Source: Paenibacillus athensensis (GTDB lineage: Bacteria > Bacillota > Bacilli > Paenibacillales > NBRC-103111). From it: a stretch of 64,000 nt of DNA. A model generated the notes under the pieces. The model was not told where the DNA came from. It did not search any database and saw only the letters and a list, made by a program, of their open reading frames with translations. Of this stretch, positions 56,389-64,000 are shown piece by piece; the first letter of the stretch is position 1, and each line of letters starts with the position of its first letter. The stretch is taken from contig NZ_MYFO02000007.1 in the NCBI RefSeq assembly GCF_004514475.2, forward strand, positions 124,001 through 188,000, written 5' to 3'. The translations under genes were made by a program, and so were the position numbers.

Positions 56389-57654
56389 TTACACCCCCAA
56401 CCATCCCAAGTCACCGCTCGTCCGAACCGGCTTTTTTAAAGCCTTGACCAACTCGTCTCGCACAGTCAAATCTCCCAAATTTCCTTTGGATAATAAGGCA
56501 GGCAAAGATTCTATATCCGGTAGCGAGTAAAACTTGCTCGAACCATCGCCCGCATCTCTGTAGCATAATACAACACCAAGTAATTCTTCTTTCGTAAGAG
56601 CATTAAGCAAAACAGGATTGTGCGTAGTAATAATAACATCAATCCTTCTTTCTTTATTCAATCTGGATATCGTTTGAATCAAGCTTTTGATTCTGCTTGG
56701 ATGAATGCCGTTGTCGACTTCCTCAATGACAATCATGCTGCCCGGCTCTTCACTAATCAGTGACGATAAAATAGCCAGGTATCGAAGTGTGCCGTCCGAA
56801 AGACGCTTAGCTTCCACAAATTCCGATCGCTCTCCGTATTTCTCCTGCAAACTGAACATCACATCGCCAATTGATGTTTCTATGAATCCGATATCCAGAA
56901 TTTCATTTTCAGGCAATTGTCGGAGCGCTTGCAATAAGCTTTGCTTGTACTCCTTTTTCTTGCATAATTCATATAGCACGGATGAAATATTATCCGCTGT
57001 CGGTCTTAGCTCATGGTCATTCATTCTTGCGTAGTCCCTCATCCGACTAGGCAGTGGGTCTAAAAATAATATTTTAGCCAAGCGCTCTAACACCAAATTA
57101 ATATAAGCTACGTTTTCCTTGGTTTTTTCCGTTGTTGTAGGCATTTTGGAAGATAGCTGCGCAAGCACGGACACAGAACGAATACAGGTGACCTCAGGAT
57201 TTCTCCCCTTGCGTCCATTGTTGTATTCAACGTTGATATCACTCAAATCATCGGGGGTATCCTTTGTCTGAAAAACTACATACGGCCTAGCATGAACCGA
57301 ACGTTTAAATAAATATTCCGAGAGCACAAATACGCGATTGCTAACCTTGATCGTAATGGAATATTCCAGATCATGTTCATTATCGATATCCACAACACAG
57401 CCTAATCGAAACGTATCCGATCCGATTTCAGGGCAACCTGCGCTTCCTCCCCTGATCTCGCTATCCACATTCTTTGAGCCGTCCAGAATAACAGCCAACT
57501 CTCTGCCTGTAGCGATCTCGGAAAGTATCTTGATTCCTTCTATGGCATTCGTTTTACCGCTTGCATTTGTACCGATAATAGCGGTTAATTTTTCAATTTC
57601 CAGATTGGACTGGTCAAAACTTTTAAAGTTTTCAAACGAAAAGCTCTTCAGCAT
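56389..57654 (-). CDS. AAA15/OLD-like ABC-type ATPase
   Basis: This is a 421-residue protein. ATG 57654 (MLKSFSFENFKSFDQSNLEI) follows GAGGAGGTG; the ORF to 57744 continues through the promoter. It is an SMC/RecF-type ATPase of the AAA_15/AAA_21 class: Walker A GTNASGKTNAIEG, signature-like RLSDGTLRYLAILSSL, Walker B SMIVIEEVDNGIHPSRI and a switch His in VIITTHNPVLLNAL. The middle (about 100-290) is variable. Such ATPases often form two-gene systems with a nuclease effector in phage defence. Here the next gene encodes a PIN nuclease. A TOPRIM domain, typical of true OLD proteins, is absent. Confidence 0.82.
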   Translation of the reverse strand: MLKSFSFENFKSFDQSNLEIEKLTAIIGTNASGKTNAIEGIKILSEIATGRELAVILDGSKNVDSEIRGGSAGCPEIGSDTFRLGCVVDIDNEHDLEYSITIKVSNRVFVLSEYLFKRSVHARPYVVFQTKDTPDDLSDINVEYNNGRKGRNPEVTCIRSVSVLAQLSSKMPTTTEKTKENVAYINLVLERLAKILFLDPLPSRMRDYARMNDHELRPTADNISSVLYELCKKKEYKQSLLQALRQLPENEILDIGFIETSIGDVMFSLQEKYGERSEFVEAKRLSDGTLRYLAILSSLISEEPGSMIVIEEVDNGIHPSRIKSLIQTISRLNKERRIDVIITTHNPVLLNALTKEELLGVVLCYRDAGDGSSKFYSLPDIESLPALLSKGNLGDLTVRDELVKALKKPVRTSGDLGWLGV

Positions 57655-57699
57655 TCGCACACCTCCTCGTTTAACTGGAGTAATCACCATATATCCTAC

Positions 57700-57730
57700 A
57701 TTATAGCAAAGCATACTCCCTACCATACAA
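57700..57730 (-). promoter_or_regulatory. Promoter of the ATPase-PIN operon
   Basis: TGCTATAAT (extended -10; hexamer 57705-57700) with TTGTAT 19 bases upstream (57730-57725) on the minus strand. It lies just before the end of the TetM-like gene, so the pair has its own promoter. Confidence 0.62.
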
Positions 57731-57740
57731 AATTTCACAA

Positions 57741-59732
57741 TCACATCGACAACGCCTTGCGCACGGCCAAAATATACTTCGCCTGGTCGAGCGGATTGAC
57801 GCCCCGGCGCTTCCGTTCAGCCCGCACATCGGGTGGGCACGGCTCGTAGCCGCCGAAGGACGAAGCGATCACGCCCCGTCCCCCGGACATCGCGCTCAGC
57901 CTGACCGGATAATCGAGCGAGGTGGCCACCGGCAAGCGGCCTTCCACGATAAAACGCCCGCCCGACACCTGCGGCGGCTCGAAGCTGGCGCGCATCTGCA
58001 CCAGATCGCTCAGCACCTTGCCGCCATATTCCTCCGGCACGGTAATCCGCACCTGTAGCAGCGGCTCCAGCAGAGTCGTTCCGGTATCGACAAGCCCTTG
58101 CATAATGCCCATCGGCGTCGCCACGGCAAAATCCAGCGGATGCGTGTGCCACACATGATGCTCGCCTTCAATCAGCGTTACCTTGAGATCGGTGACCTCC
58201 CAACCGAGCAGCCCCTGCTGGAGTGCTTCCGGCACTCTGCGCTCGACCTCGTTCTGGTACTGGACGAGCAGCTGCTCGCTGCGCACCTGCGCGGCGTAGA
58301 CCAGCCCGCTGCCGCGTTCGCCCGGCTCGATCCGAAAGCGCAAAATCGCCCAGCACGGCTTAGGCATCGTATAGGCAATAAAGCCTTCGCCGACGCGCGA
58401 CGGCGTCTCCTTGTAAATCACCGACGGCTGCCCGAAGGTTACGCGCAGGCCAAACCGCGACTGCAGCAAGCTGGTCAGGATTTCCAGTTGGATCGCGCCC
58501 ATCACCTTGACGTGCAGCTCCCGCTCCTCCTGCAGCCATTGCAGGTCCAGCAGCGGGTCCTCGTCGGTCAGCTCCTGCAGCGCCGCCACCAGCGCCGGAT
58601 ACTGCTGCTCGCTGGCCGCATGGGCCTGCACCGTAAGCAGCGGCACAGCCAGCTGCGGCGCGCGCGGCACGGCGTCGGCAGAGCCGAGCACGTCGCCGAT
58701 GCGCACCTGCGTCAAGCCGCAGACGGCAGCAATATCGCCAGCGGCGACTTGCCCGATGTCCTCGGCCTTGCGCCCGTCGATCCGGCGAATCTGGGTCACC
58801 TTCTCCTCCACGCCCAACGTGGCGTTGACGACGGTGTCCCGGTTGCGGATCATGCCGTTGTAGACGCGGACATAAGCCATGCGGCCCATCGTCTTGTCCC
58901 GCTCTACCTTGAACACGACCCCGGACAGCGGCGCTTCCGCGTCGCCTTGCGGGGCCGGCAAATACGCCAGCAGCGCGTCCATCAGCTCGCGCAGCCCCAA
59001 CCCCCTGCTCGATGCCCCGAGCAGCACGGGAAAGGCGCGGCCCTGCCGGGCATAGCGGCGCAGCGCAGCGCGAGCCTCCTCTGCCGGCACCTCAGCGCCT
59101 TCAATATAACGGTCGAGCAGCGCTTCGTCGAGCTCGGCCAGCTTCTCCAGCGCGCTGGCCGCGTCAAAGCCGGCCAGCGCCGCCGCTCCCGCGTCCCACG
59201 TATCCTGCGGACCGCGGAACCCGTCCTCGGCGCCCAGCGGCGTCTGCGCGGGAATCGCCAGCGGCGTCAGCTGCCGGTGCAGCTCGCCCAGCACGCGCGC
59301 GGGGTCCGCGCCGATCCGATCCATTTTATTGATATAAAGGATCGTGGGAATGTTCAGCGAGCGCAGCGCGTGCCAAATCATCTCCGTCTGCGACTGCACG
59401 CCCTCGACCGCCGAGACAATCAGCACTGCACCGTCCATCACCCGCAGCGAACGCTCCACCTCGGACAAAAAATCGACGTGTCCCGGCGTGTCCACCAGAT
59501 TGATATAGGTGCCCTTCCACGTGCAGGCCGTCGTGGCGCTGCGCACAGAAATGCCGCGCTCCCGTTCCACGTCCAGCCAGTCCGTCTGCGCCGTTCCGGT
59601 GTCCACGCTGCCCAGCGCCCGGATACGCCCGCTTTCGTATAAGATATGCTCTGTCGTCGTCGTCTTCCCTGCATCCACATGCGCGAAAATCCCCACGTTG
59701 CGCATTGGCCTGCCGTCTGCTTCCTTGCTCAT
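57741..59732 (-). CDS. TetM/TetO-family ribosomal-protection-like GTPase (divergent)
   Basis: This is a 663-residue EF-G-like translational GTPase, with ATG at 59732. G motifs: AHVDAGKTTTTEHIL (G1), VDTPGHVDFLSEVERSLRVM (G3) and NKMDR (G4). Length and domain order match TetM/TetO/OtrA (about 640). The C-terminus (NPLDQAKYILAVRKAL) also fits. The domain IV loop where TetM carries YSPVSTP and contacts the drug site reads HVWHTHPLDF here. It could protect ribosomes from tetracyclines or another ligand, or act on stalled ribosomes for a different reason. The drug-resistance role is not established by sequence. Confidence 0.82.
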   Translation of the reverse strand: MSKEADGRPMRNVGIFAHVDAGKTTTTEHILYESGRIRALGSVDTGTAQTDWLDVERERGISVRSATTACTWKGTYINLVDTPGHVDFLSEVERSLRVMDGAVLIVSAVEGVQSQTEMIWHALRSLNIPTILYINKMDRIGADPARVLGELHRQLTPLAIPAQTPLGAEDGFRGPQDTWDAGAAALAGFDAASALEKLAELDEALLDRYIEGAEVPAEEARAALRRYARQGRAFPVLLGASSRGLGLRELMDALLAYLPAPQGDAEAPLSGVVFKVERDKTMGRMAYVRVYNGMIRNRDTVVNATLGVEEKVTQIRRIDGRKAEDIGQVAAGDIAAVCGLTQVRIGDVLGSADAVPRAPQLAVPLLTVQAHAASEQQYPALVAALQELTDEDPLLDLQWLQEERELHVKVMGAIQLEILTSLLQSRFGLRVTFGQPSVIYKETPSRVGEGFIAYTMPKPCWAILRFRIEPGERGSGLVYAAQVRSEQLLVQYQNEVERRVPEALQQGLLGWEVTDLKVTLIEGEHHVWHTHPLDFAVATPMGIMQGLVDTGTTLLEPLLQVRITVPEEYGGKVLSDLVQMRASFEPPQVSGGRFIVEGRLPVATSLDYPVRLSAMSGGRGVIASSFGGYEPCPPDVRAERKRRGVNPLDQAKYILAVRKALSM

Positions 59733-59776
59733 CGCGTCTTCCGGCCCCTTGCTCCTGAAATTTGCTTCCTGCCTGT

Positions 59777-59782
59777 ATTATA
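59777..59782 (-). promoter_or_regulatory. -10 element (TATAAT) of the TetM-like gene
   Basis: A perfect TATAAT lies 45 bases upstream of the start; the -35 region (CTCTTT) is poor. The leader is short and shows no attenuator. Confidence 0.5.
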
Positions 59783-60090
59783 CCGAATCCGTCCGACAAA
59801 AGAGAAGTCTAATGAACCCGCGTTCATTCAGACGTGGCAAGGGGTTGGCGCATGGCGTGCAGCGGGAGGGATCGCGCCTTCTCCCTGGCCCCGGCACAAC
59901 AGCAGCCCGCAAGCCTCTGCGTTGTTTCCGGCAGGGATTTGGAACATTATGCCGAAAATAATGTACGGCGAGCTGTAACGGATCAACCGTCGTCATGCCG
60001 CACACATCCCGCCGGAATGCGGCTCCTCCCGATACCGCGAGCGACCTTTCGCAGCCCGGCTTTGAACGCCAATAAAGGAGGGCAAGCATC
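59783..60090. other. Divergent intergenic region without recognised genes
   Basis: No supported gene is present. Two hairpins are visible on the plus strand: ACATTAT/ATAATGT (about 59943-59963) and GCCGCA/TGCGGC (about 59998-60024). The second could shape the leader of the 60091 gene. No promoter or riboswitch class was recognised. Confidence 0.4.
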
Positions 60091-60456
60091 ATGACATCTT
60101 CAACAAAAATTGTGGACCGCCCGCACCGGATTGTAGAAATTGTTTGGGACCCAAAGGCTACCCCGGATGATTTTGACCGGATTACCCGCCAAATTGAGGG
60201 ATTTTCCCGCGAGCTGGGCGGTGTTTTTGACGTTATTGTCGATATGCGCACGGTTAAAGCGTTCCTGCCGGAATCGCAGGCCAAGCTGGTTGAGCATCAA
60301 AAAGCGCTGCTGCAATGCGGGATGCGGCGGGCGGCCGTTATTGTCGCCGGAGCGATCACCAAGATTCAGCTCAACCGCACGGCCAAGCAATCGGAGCATA
60401 CGACGGAAAGCCACTGGGATAATTACGAAGATGCTTTACAGTTTTTAAAAAGCTAG
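60091..60456 (+). CDS. Small STAS/SpoIIAA-like protein
   Basis: This is a 121-residue protein with ATG at 60091 and AAAGGAGGG eight bases upstream. It begins MTSSTKIVDRPHRIVEIVWD, then alternates strands and helices (FDRITRQIEGFSRELGG, FDVIVDMRTVKAFLP, RRAAVIVAGAITKIQLNR). The pattern fits SpoIIAA-like STAS folds found as small free-standing proteins. No phosphorylatable Ser context is clear, so an anti-sigma role is not claimed. It lies 53 bases upstream of the YdeI-like gene. Confidence 0.6.
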   Translation: MTSSTKIVDRPHRIVEIVWDPKATPDDFDRITRQIEGFSRELGGVFDVIVDMRTVKAFLPESQAKLVEHQKALLQCGMRRAAVIVAGAITKIQLNRTAKQSEHTTESHWDNYEDALQFLKS

Positions 60457-60509
60457 AATCAGCAGCGCCGGGCCCTCCCGCCCGTCCGGCCTGCAAGGAG
60501 GAAACGTCG

Positions 60510-60959
60510 ATGCAATTTCAATCCACGGTTATGCTTAGCGGCAAAACGGCCACTGGCCTGGAGGTGCCGCCCGATATCGTCGAAGCGCTCGGTTCGGGTA
60601 AAAAGCCCGCCGTTACCGTCACCATTAACGGGTACGCGTACCGCACCACCGTCGCTACGATGGGCGGCCGGTTCATGATTCCGCTCAGCGCGGAACATCG
60701 CGCAGGCTGCGGCGTAAGCGCCGGGGACGAGGTCGAGGTCGGCATTGAGCTGGATACACAAGTACGGGAAATGGTGCCGCCCGATGACTTCCAAGCCGCG
60801 TTGAACGGCGAAGAAGCCGCCGCCCAATTCTGGGCGGGGCTGTCCTACAGCAACAAACGCCGGGTTGTCCTCAACATCGAAGGAGCCAAAACCGCAGAGA
60901 CCCGGCAGCGTCGCATCGACAAAGCCGTCGCTTTGCTGAAAGAGGGCCAGCTGCCCTGA
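60510..60959 (+). CDS. DUF1905/YdeI (OmdA-like) family protein
   Basis: This is a 149-residue protein with ATG at 60510 and AAGGAGG seven bases upstream. The N-terminal DUF1905 beta domain reads MQFQSTVMLSGKTATGLEVP with VTVTINGYAYRTTVATMGGR. It is followed by the short helical OmdA domain, LSYSNKRRVVLNIEGAKTAE with TRQRRIDKAVALL. The family is widespread in soil bacteria and is sometimes called bacteriocin-protection related; its biochemical role is unknown. Confidence 0.85.
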   Translation: MQFQSTVMLSGKTATGLEVPPDIVEALGSGKKPAVTVTINGYAYRTTVATMGGRFMIPLSAEHRAGCGVSAGDEVEVGIELDTQVREMVPPDDFQAALNGEEAAAQFWAGLSYSNKRRVVLNIEGAKTAETRQRRIDKAVALLKEGQLP

Positions 60960-60982
60960 TCGATGGCGCCGCATAGCGGCAA

Positions 60983-61012
60983 AAGCGCGAGGAGCACCGG
61001 GCCCTCGCGCTT
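60983..61012. terminator. Bidirectional hairpin between YdeI-like and TetR genes
   Basis: AAGCGCGAGG and CCTCGCGCTT form a perfect 10-bp stem. CTTTTG follows on the minus strand and CTTATT on the plus strand. Confidence 0.65.
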
Positions 61013-61014
61013 AT

Positions 61015-61584
61015 TCAGGTTCGGGACCGCAGTCCGCGCAAATACGTGTCGAGCACGTGCCGCAAGCTCTCATCGCGCTCCAGCGGCATGCGGAAGCCGC
61101 CCTGCAGCTCCAGCGAAGCGAAGCCGTGCACGATGCTGCGAAAGCCGCGAACGACGTGCAGCGCTTCTTCTTCGGCAAATTTAAAATCGCTCAACAGCTG
61201 AAGCATCAGCGCCACCAGCTCGGCCGAAGCCTCCTGCAGCTCGTGGTCGACGTGCAGATCGGTCAGAATCATCGCTGCTCCGTACAAGCCCGGCTGCTGG
61301 CGAACAAACGCCACGTAAGCCATGCCGGCGGCCAACAGCGCCTCTTCCCCCGATTTGCCGAGCGCAGCGCGAATAATCTGCTCCTTCAGTCTGGCCAGAC
61401 CGAGCAAAGCCATCTGCTTGCGCAGTCCCGGCAGGCCTTTGATATGGTTGTACAAGGACGGCGTTTTGACGTTCAGCTTGGCGGCCAGCGCCGCGAGCGT
61501 AACTTGCTCGAAGCCCAAGCGGTCGGCGAGTTCAATTGCTGCTTGCAGGACCGTTCCGTTATCCAGTCCTTGTCGATTGGCCAT
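61015..61584 (-). CDS. TetR/AcrR-family regulator with WHG C-terminal domain
   Basis: This is a 189-residue protein from ATG 61584, with AGGGGG nine bases upstream; the longer ORF to 61617 overlaps the upstream gene. The N-terminal helix-turn-helix reads GFEQVTLAALAAKLNVKTPS then LYNHIKGLPGLRKQMA. The C-terminal region has HVVRGFRSIVHGFASLELQG, the WHG-type motif of one TetR subgroup. It follows the hypothetical gene at 61617-62702 by 32 bases and may regulate that operon. Confidence 0.88.
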   Translation of the reverse strand: MANRQGLDNGTVLQAAIELADRLGFEQVTLAALAAKLNVKTPSLYNHIKGLPGLRKQMALLGLARLKEQIIRAALGKSGEEALLAAGMAYVAFVRQQPGLYGAAMILTDLHVDHELQEASAELVALMLQLLSDFKFAEEEALHVVRGFRSIVHGFASLELQGGFRMPLERDESLRHVLDTYLRGLRSRT

Positions 61585-61616
61585 GATGCGCAGCCCCCTC
61601 ATGCGTGCTATTTTCA

Positions 61617-62702
61617 CTATTGTAAAGAAAAAGGTTCGTTTTGCCTACTCTCCTGCGGGATAACAGCTTCCTCCCCCCCACCCGCTGCCGGGCTTTGCGC
61701 CCGCGCCAGATTCCGCCTGTACGCGGCTTCCAGCTCGCCCAGGGACATCCGGTCATAACGCTGCCGCTGCCGCTCCTTATGCGGTTGGTCGACCTGTCGC
61801 TCACTGCGAAAATGGGTGAAGGCGTAGTCGTCCAGATCGGGCTGCTTCACGCCCGGAGGCCGGTAGACGTCCACGTAGATTTCTTGCGTTTTGACAAAGC
61901 TTTTGAGCAGCTCGCTCCATACCTGGGGCTCGATATCGTTATAAATAGCTTGCAGCGCAAATTCCGCATATAAAAAATCGGAAGCCGAATCCGGCTGCAG
62001 CGCCCCCGGATACGCATTGCCCTGCAGCTCGCCGTTGTCAAAGCGCTCGAACGCCCGCTGCACGCCCGCAAAGTCGATTCCCCCCTGCCCATCGGAAAAA
62101 AACTCACGATACAGCTCCAGTTGCTTGGCCGACAAATACCGCAAATCGCCCGCGTTCAGAGCTCCCGGCTGAGCGGCGACTGGAAATGTCAGACCGGCCT
62201 TGGCCGCTGCTGCCCGCTCCAGCATGATGCGATATAACGCCTGCTCGGTCCGCTCGACAATTTGCATGCGTCTGCGTTTCTCTTCGGGGCTAATCTGCGG
62301 ATTGCCGAGCAGCAGCACCGGATGAAAGCGCAAATCGTACTGTTCAAAAAATAGCTGGTCCCGCAGAATGCCCGGATCGGCCGCAGCCAGCTGCGACAGC
62401 TTGACGTAACCGCCAATAAAGTTGACGTTAGCAAACACCGGACAGAAATCCATCTCGCCGCCGCGTGGCAGACGGGCAATTGTCCAGCGCCGCAGGACGG
62501 CGTTCGCCGCGTCCGGCTTGCCGGTCGGCCTGCCCGATGGAGACAGCAGCTCCAGACTTCCGCGAAATATGTACCCTCCCAGCAAAACGGCGTCTACACA
62601 GGCAACAAACCAGCGAAGCCGCTGCCCCTGACAGCTCCGCAAATCCACCCACCGCTTCACCGCCTTGTTCAGCTTTAGCTGCTCATCGGCTTGTATAGGC
62701 AT
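61617..62702 (-). CDS. Hypothetical protein, about 361 residues
   Basis: The likely start is ATG 62702 (MPIQADEQLKLNKAVKRWVD), preceded by AGAGGGAGG at an unusually tight spacing; longer in-frame starts lack any site. No family is recognised. Features: LRWFVACVDAVLLGGYIFRG near residue 30, FCPVFANVNFIGGYVKLSQL near 85, a charged helical middle (PEEKRRRMQIVERTEQALYR), and a basic Gln/Arg-rich region RQVDQPHKERQRQRYDRMSL near the C-terminus. It precedes the TetR gene in an apparent two-gene operon. Confidence 0.6.
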   Translation of the reverse strand: MPIQADEQLKLNKAVKRWVDLRSCQGQRLRWFVACVDAVLLGGYIFRGSLELLSPSGRPTGKPDAANAVLRRWTIARLPRGGEMDFCPVFANVNFIGGYVKLSQLAAADPGILRDQLFFEQYDLRFHPVLLLGNPQISPEEKRRRMQIVERTEQALYRIMLERAAAAKAGLTFPVAAQPGALNAGDLRYLSAKQLELYREFFSDGQGGIDFAGVQRAFERFDNGELQGNAYPGALQPDSASDFLYAEFALQAIYNDIEPQVWSELLKSFVKTQEIYVDVYRPPGVKQPDLDDYAFTHFRSERQVDQPHKERQRQRYDRMSLGELEAAYRRNLARAQSPAAGGGEEAVIPQESRQNEPFSLQ

Positions 62703-62935
62703 CCTCCCTCTGTTATCGACAAGGAACAAGCCCGCTGCGGTTAACGAACGACCACAGCGAGCTGTCTGACAGGTTCCCTTGCAGACGCCGCTCCAACGGC
62801 TTCGGCTTCGGATCAGGTGCCTTACCTTCCGCACCGCATACAGCTCTCGGAGCGGAGCAGCGCGGTCGCAAGACGGTTGTCTGAACCCTTGGGCTCGCGC
62901 TCACGCCGCTCACGCGTCTTCTGCTCCTCCTCAGA

Positions 62936-63181
62936 CTATTGCTGGGCGCCATAACCCTGACCGTGCCCATGATGACCGTCATGCTGCCAGTGATGCGGAT
63001 GATGCGGATGCCAGTGATGCGGATGATGCGGGTGGTACGGGTGGTGCGGATGATGCGGGTGCCAGTTATGCCAATGGTGCGTATGGTGGCCTCCGTGCCA
63101 ATGATGTGTATGATGCCCGTGCTGAACCGAAGGCTGAGCGTCCGGACGATAGGAAAGCTGGTTATTGTTTTCTTGTGTCAT
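62936..63181 (-). CDS. Histidine-rich small protein
   Basis: This is an 81-residue protein with ATG at 63181 and AAAGGGGAT nine bases upstream. After MTQENNNQLSYRPDAQPSVQ, almost every residue to the C-terminus is His, Trp, Pro or Gly in repeats such as HHPHHP and HHWH; 30 of 81 residues are His. Such proteins bind nickel, zinc or copper (Hpn-like) or occur in spore coats. There is no signal peptide or Cys. The 12-bp palindrome ATAACATGTTAT at 63218-63229 upstream could be an operator. Confidence 0.75.
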   Translation of the reverse strand: MTQENNNQLSYRPDAQPSVQHGHHTHHWHGGHHTHHWHNWHPHHPHHPYHPHHPHHWHPHHPHHWQHDGHHGHGQGYGAQQ

Positions 63182-63293
63182 ACTGATAAATCCCCTTTCA
63201 CCTGATGAGTGCTGACGATAACATGTTATGCCCTGCGGTGAAGGATGGATGCTTATCCTTGTTATATTTAACCATTTTTAGGCAAAATGGGCG

Positions 63294-63995
63294 TTATTGT
63301 CCGTCCACGGTGCCGAATGCCCGGCCGGCCTCCGCCAGCGCCCGCTCCAGTCGGGACAACGGCTCCGGCAGCAGCTGCCCGTGCCCGACAGCCAGCAAAG
63401 AGGGCTTCAGCGCGCAGAGGCGTTCTGCGCTGACCAATGCCGCATGCTTATTCCAGGTGGCCATCGCCGGAAACGGAAACCACGGCTTCATCAGACCCGA
63501 TACCGCCAAGCCGCCGCGAACCTGAAACGCATCTCCGGCAATCAGCGCGCCGCTGCGCTCATCCAGAAACGCTACAGAGCCCGGCGTATGGCCCGGAGCC
63601 GCAACGACGCGCAGCGAGCCGATCCGGTCGCCATCCTGCAGCAGTACGTCAGGACGCGTGCGGATCGATTTGGGAACGTCGCCCTTGATCGGCAGATCGC
63701 TTGGTTCGCCCGGCTCCAGCTCCCGGCTGCCGGCCAGCAGCTTGGCGTCGCGCGCCGATATGCAGACGGTTGCTTGCGGGAGCGCCTGCTTCAGCCCGTC
63801 GAGTGCGCCGACATGGTCGCCGTGAGCGTGCGTAAGCGCAATCCGCGTCAACGGCTTGCCGATCCGTTCAGCCGCTTGCAGGATCGCCTTCACGCTGAAC
63901 GGCAGCGCGGCGTCGATCAGCGTCAGCTCGCGCTCTTCTTCAACGAGATAGCAATTGACCGGGAACACTCGCGGCATAAAAGCAAGTTGATACAA
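63294..63995 (-). CDS. Metallo-beta-lactamase-fold hydrolase (5' end may lie outside window)
   Basis: At least 233 residues, from a TTG at 63995 with no ribosome binding site visible; the frame stays open to the window edge, so the true start may be beyond it. ATG 63977 would remove a short conserved strand. The Zn motif THAHGDHVGALDGL and downstream ligands in AAPGHTPGSVAF (His), LIAGDAF (Asp) and LLAVGHGQLLPE (His) are complete. This is a glyoxalase II/MBL-fold hydrolase, and the start FMPRVFPVNCYLVEEERELT is typical of a large Bacillales subgroup. The substrate is unknown. Confidence 0.87.
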   Translation of the reverse strand: MYQLAFMPRVFPVNCYLVEEERELTLIDAALPFSVKAILQAAERIGKPLTRIALTHAHGDHVGALDGLKQALPQATVCISARDAKLLAGSRELEPGEPSDLPIKGDVPKSIRTRPDVLLQDGDRIGSLRVVAAPGHTPGSVAFLDERSGALIAGDAFQVRGGLAVSGLMKPWFPFPAMATWNKHAALVSAERLCALKPSLLAVGHGQLLPEPLSRLERALAEAGRAFGTVDGQ

Positions 63996-64000
63996 AAAAC

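Noticed and set aside
62820-62940. In-frame continuation after the stop of the histidine-rich gene (EEEQKTRERREREP and on)
   Set aside because: Open for about 36 codons, but there is no start codon or ribosome binding site and no sign of programmed read-through at the TAG.

Overview
The window looks like a chromosomal segment from a GC-rich member of the Paenibacillaceae (Paenibacillus, Cohnella or a close relative). The evidence is the gene families: S-layer-homology YcdB/YcdC protein, YesMN two-component pair with an LplABC-type sugar transporter, BmrCD-type heterodimeric ABC exporter, glpK-glpD, VanZ, DinB, and many strong AAGGAGG ribosome binding sites and intrinsic terminators. Most genes are GC-rich. 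The stretches at about 29.2-42.1 kb and 55.9-57.7 kb are visibly richer in A+T and look acquired or fast-evolving. No rRNA, tRNA, CRISPR array or complete transposon was seen.

Layout. 1-9.3 kb: a truncated S-layer protein, rluF, a GC-rich tandem repeat, an SDR-like oxidoreductase, and a bmrC-bmrD exporter operon whose leader carries a short peptide ORF and a terminator, as in ribosome-mediated attenuation. 9.3-16.5 kb: one leftward operon, permease-permease-binding protein-response regulator-histidine kinase, for uptake of an unidentified carbohydrate. 16.8-22.4 kb: a hypothetical gene, pirin, small envelope proteins, VanZ, and a GGDEF protein with a LacI-type ligand domain. 22.7-29.1 kb: an HtrA-like protease with a long C-terminal extension, then two tandem SpoOB-type sensor kinases, one with its ATP-binding motifs eroded. 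29.3-40.5 kb: one secreted protein of about 3746 residues joining a subtilase, an LCAT-like esterase and four blocks of seven RCC1 repeats. 40.8-50.3 kb: a lipoprotein, an IS3-family remnant, DUF72, glnS, an M29 aminopeptidase, DinB, and a cyclic-di-GMP-I riboswitch in front of a 30-codon ORF. 50.3-59.7 kb: a BtrH-like protein, class 3 lipase, the glpK-glpD operon with a leader terminator, an ATPase-PIN gene pair, and a TetM-like GTPase. 59.8-64 kb: small cytoplasmic proteins, a TetR regulator, a histidine-rich protein and a metallo-beta-lactamase-fold hydrolase.

The items most worth following up are the c-di-GMP riboswitch with its tiny ORF (50.24-49.89 kb), the protease-esterase-RCC1 giant, a pair of 170-bp MITE-like elements whose terminal inverted repeats differ but covary, the BmrCD attenuation leader, the ATPase-PIN pair, and the pseudokinase-like paralogue. 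The GGDEF protein and the riboswitch show that c-di-GMP is both potentially made and sensed by products of this segment.
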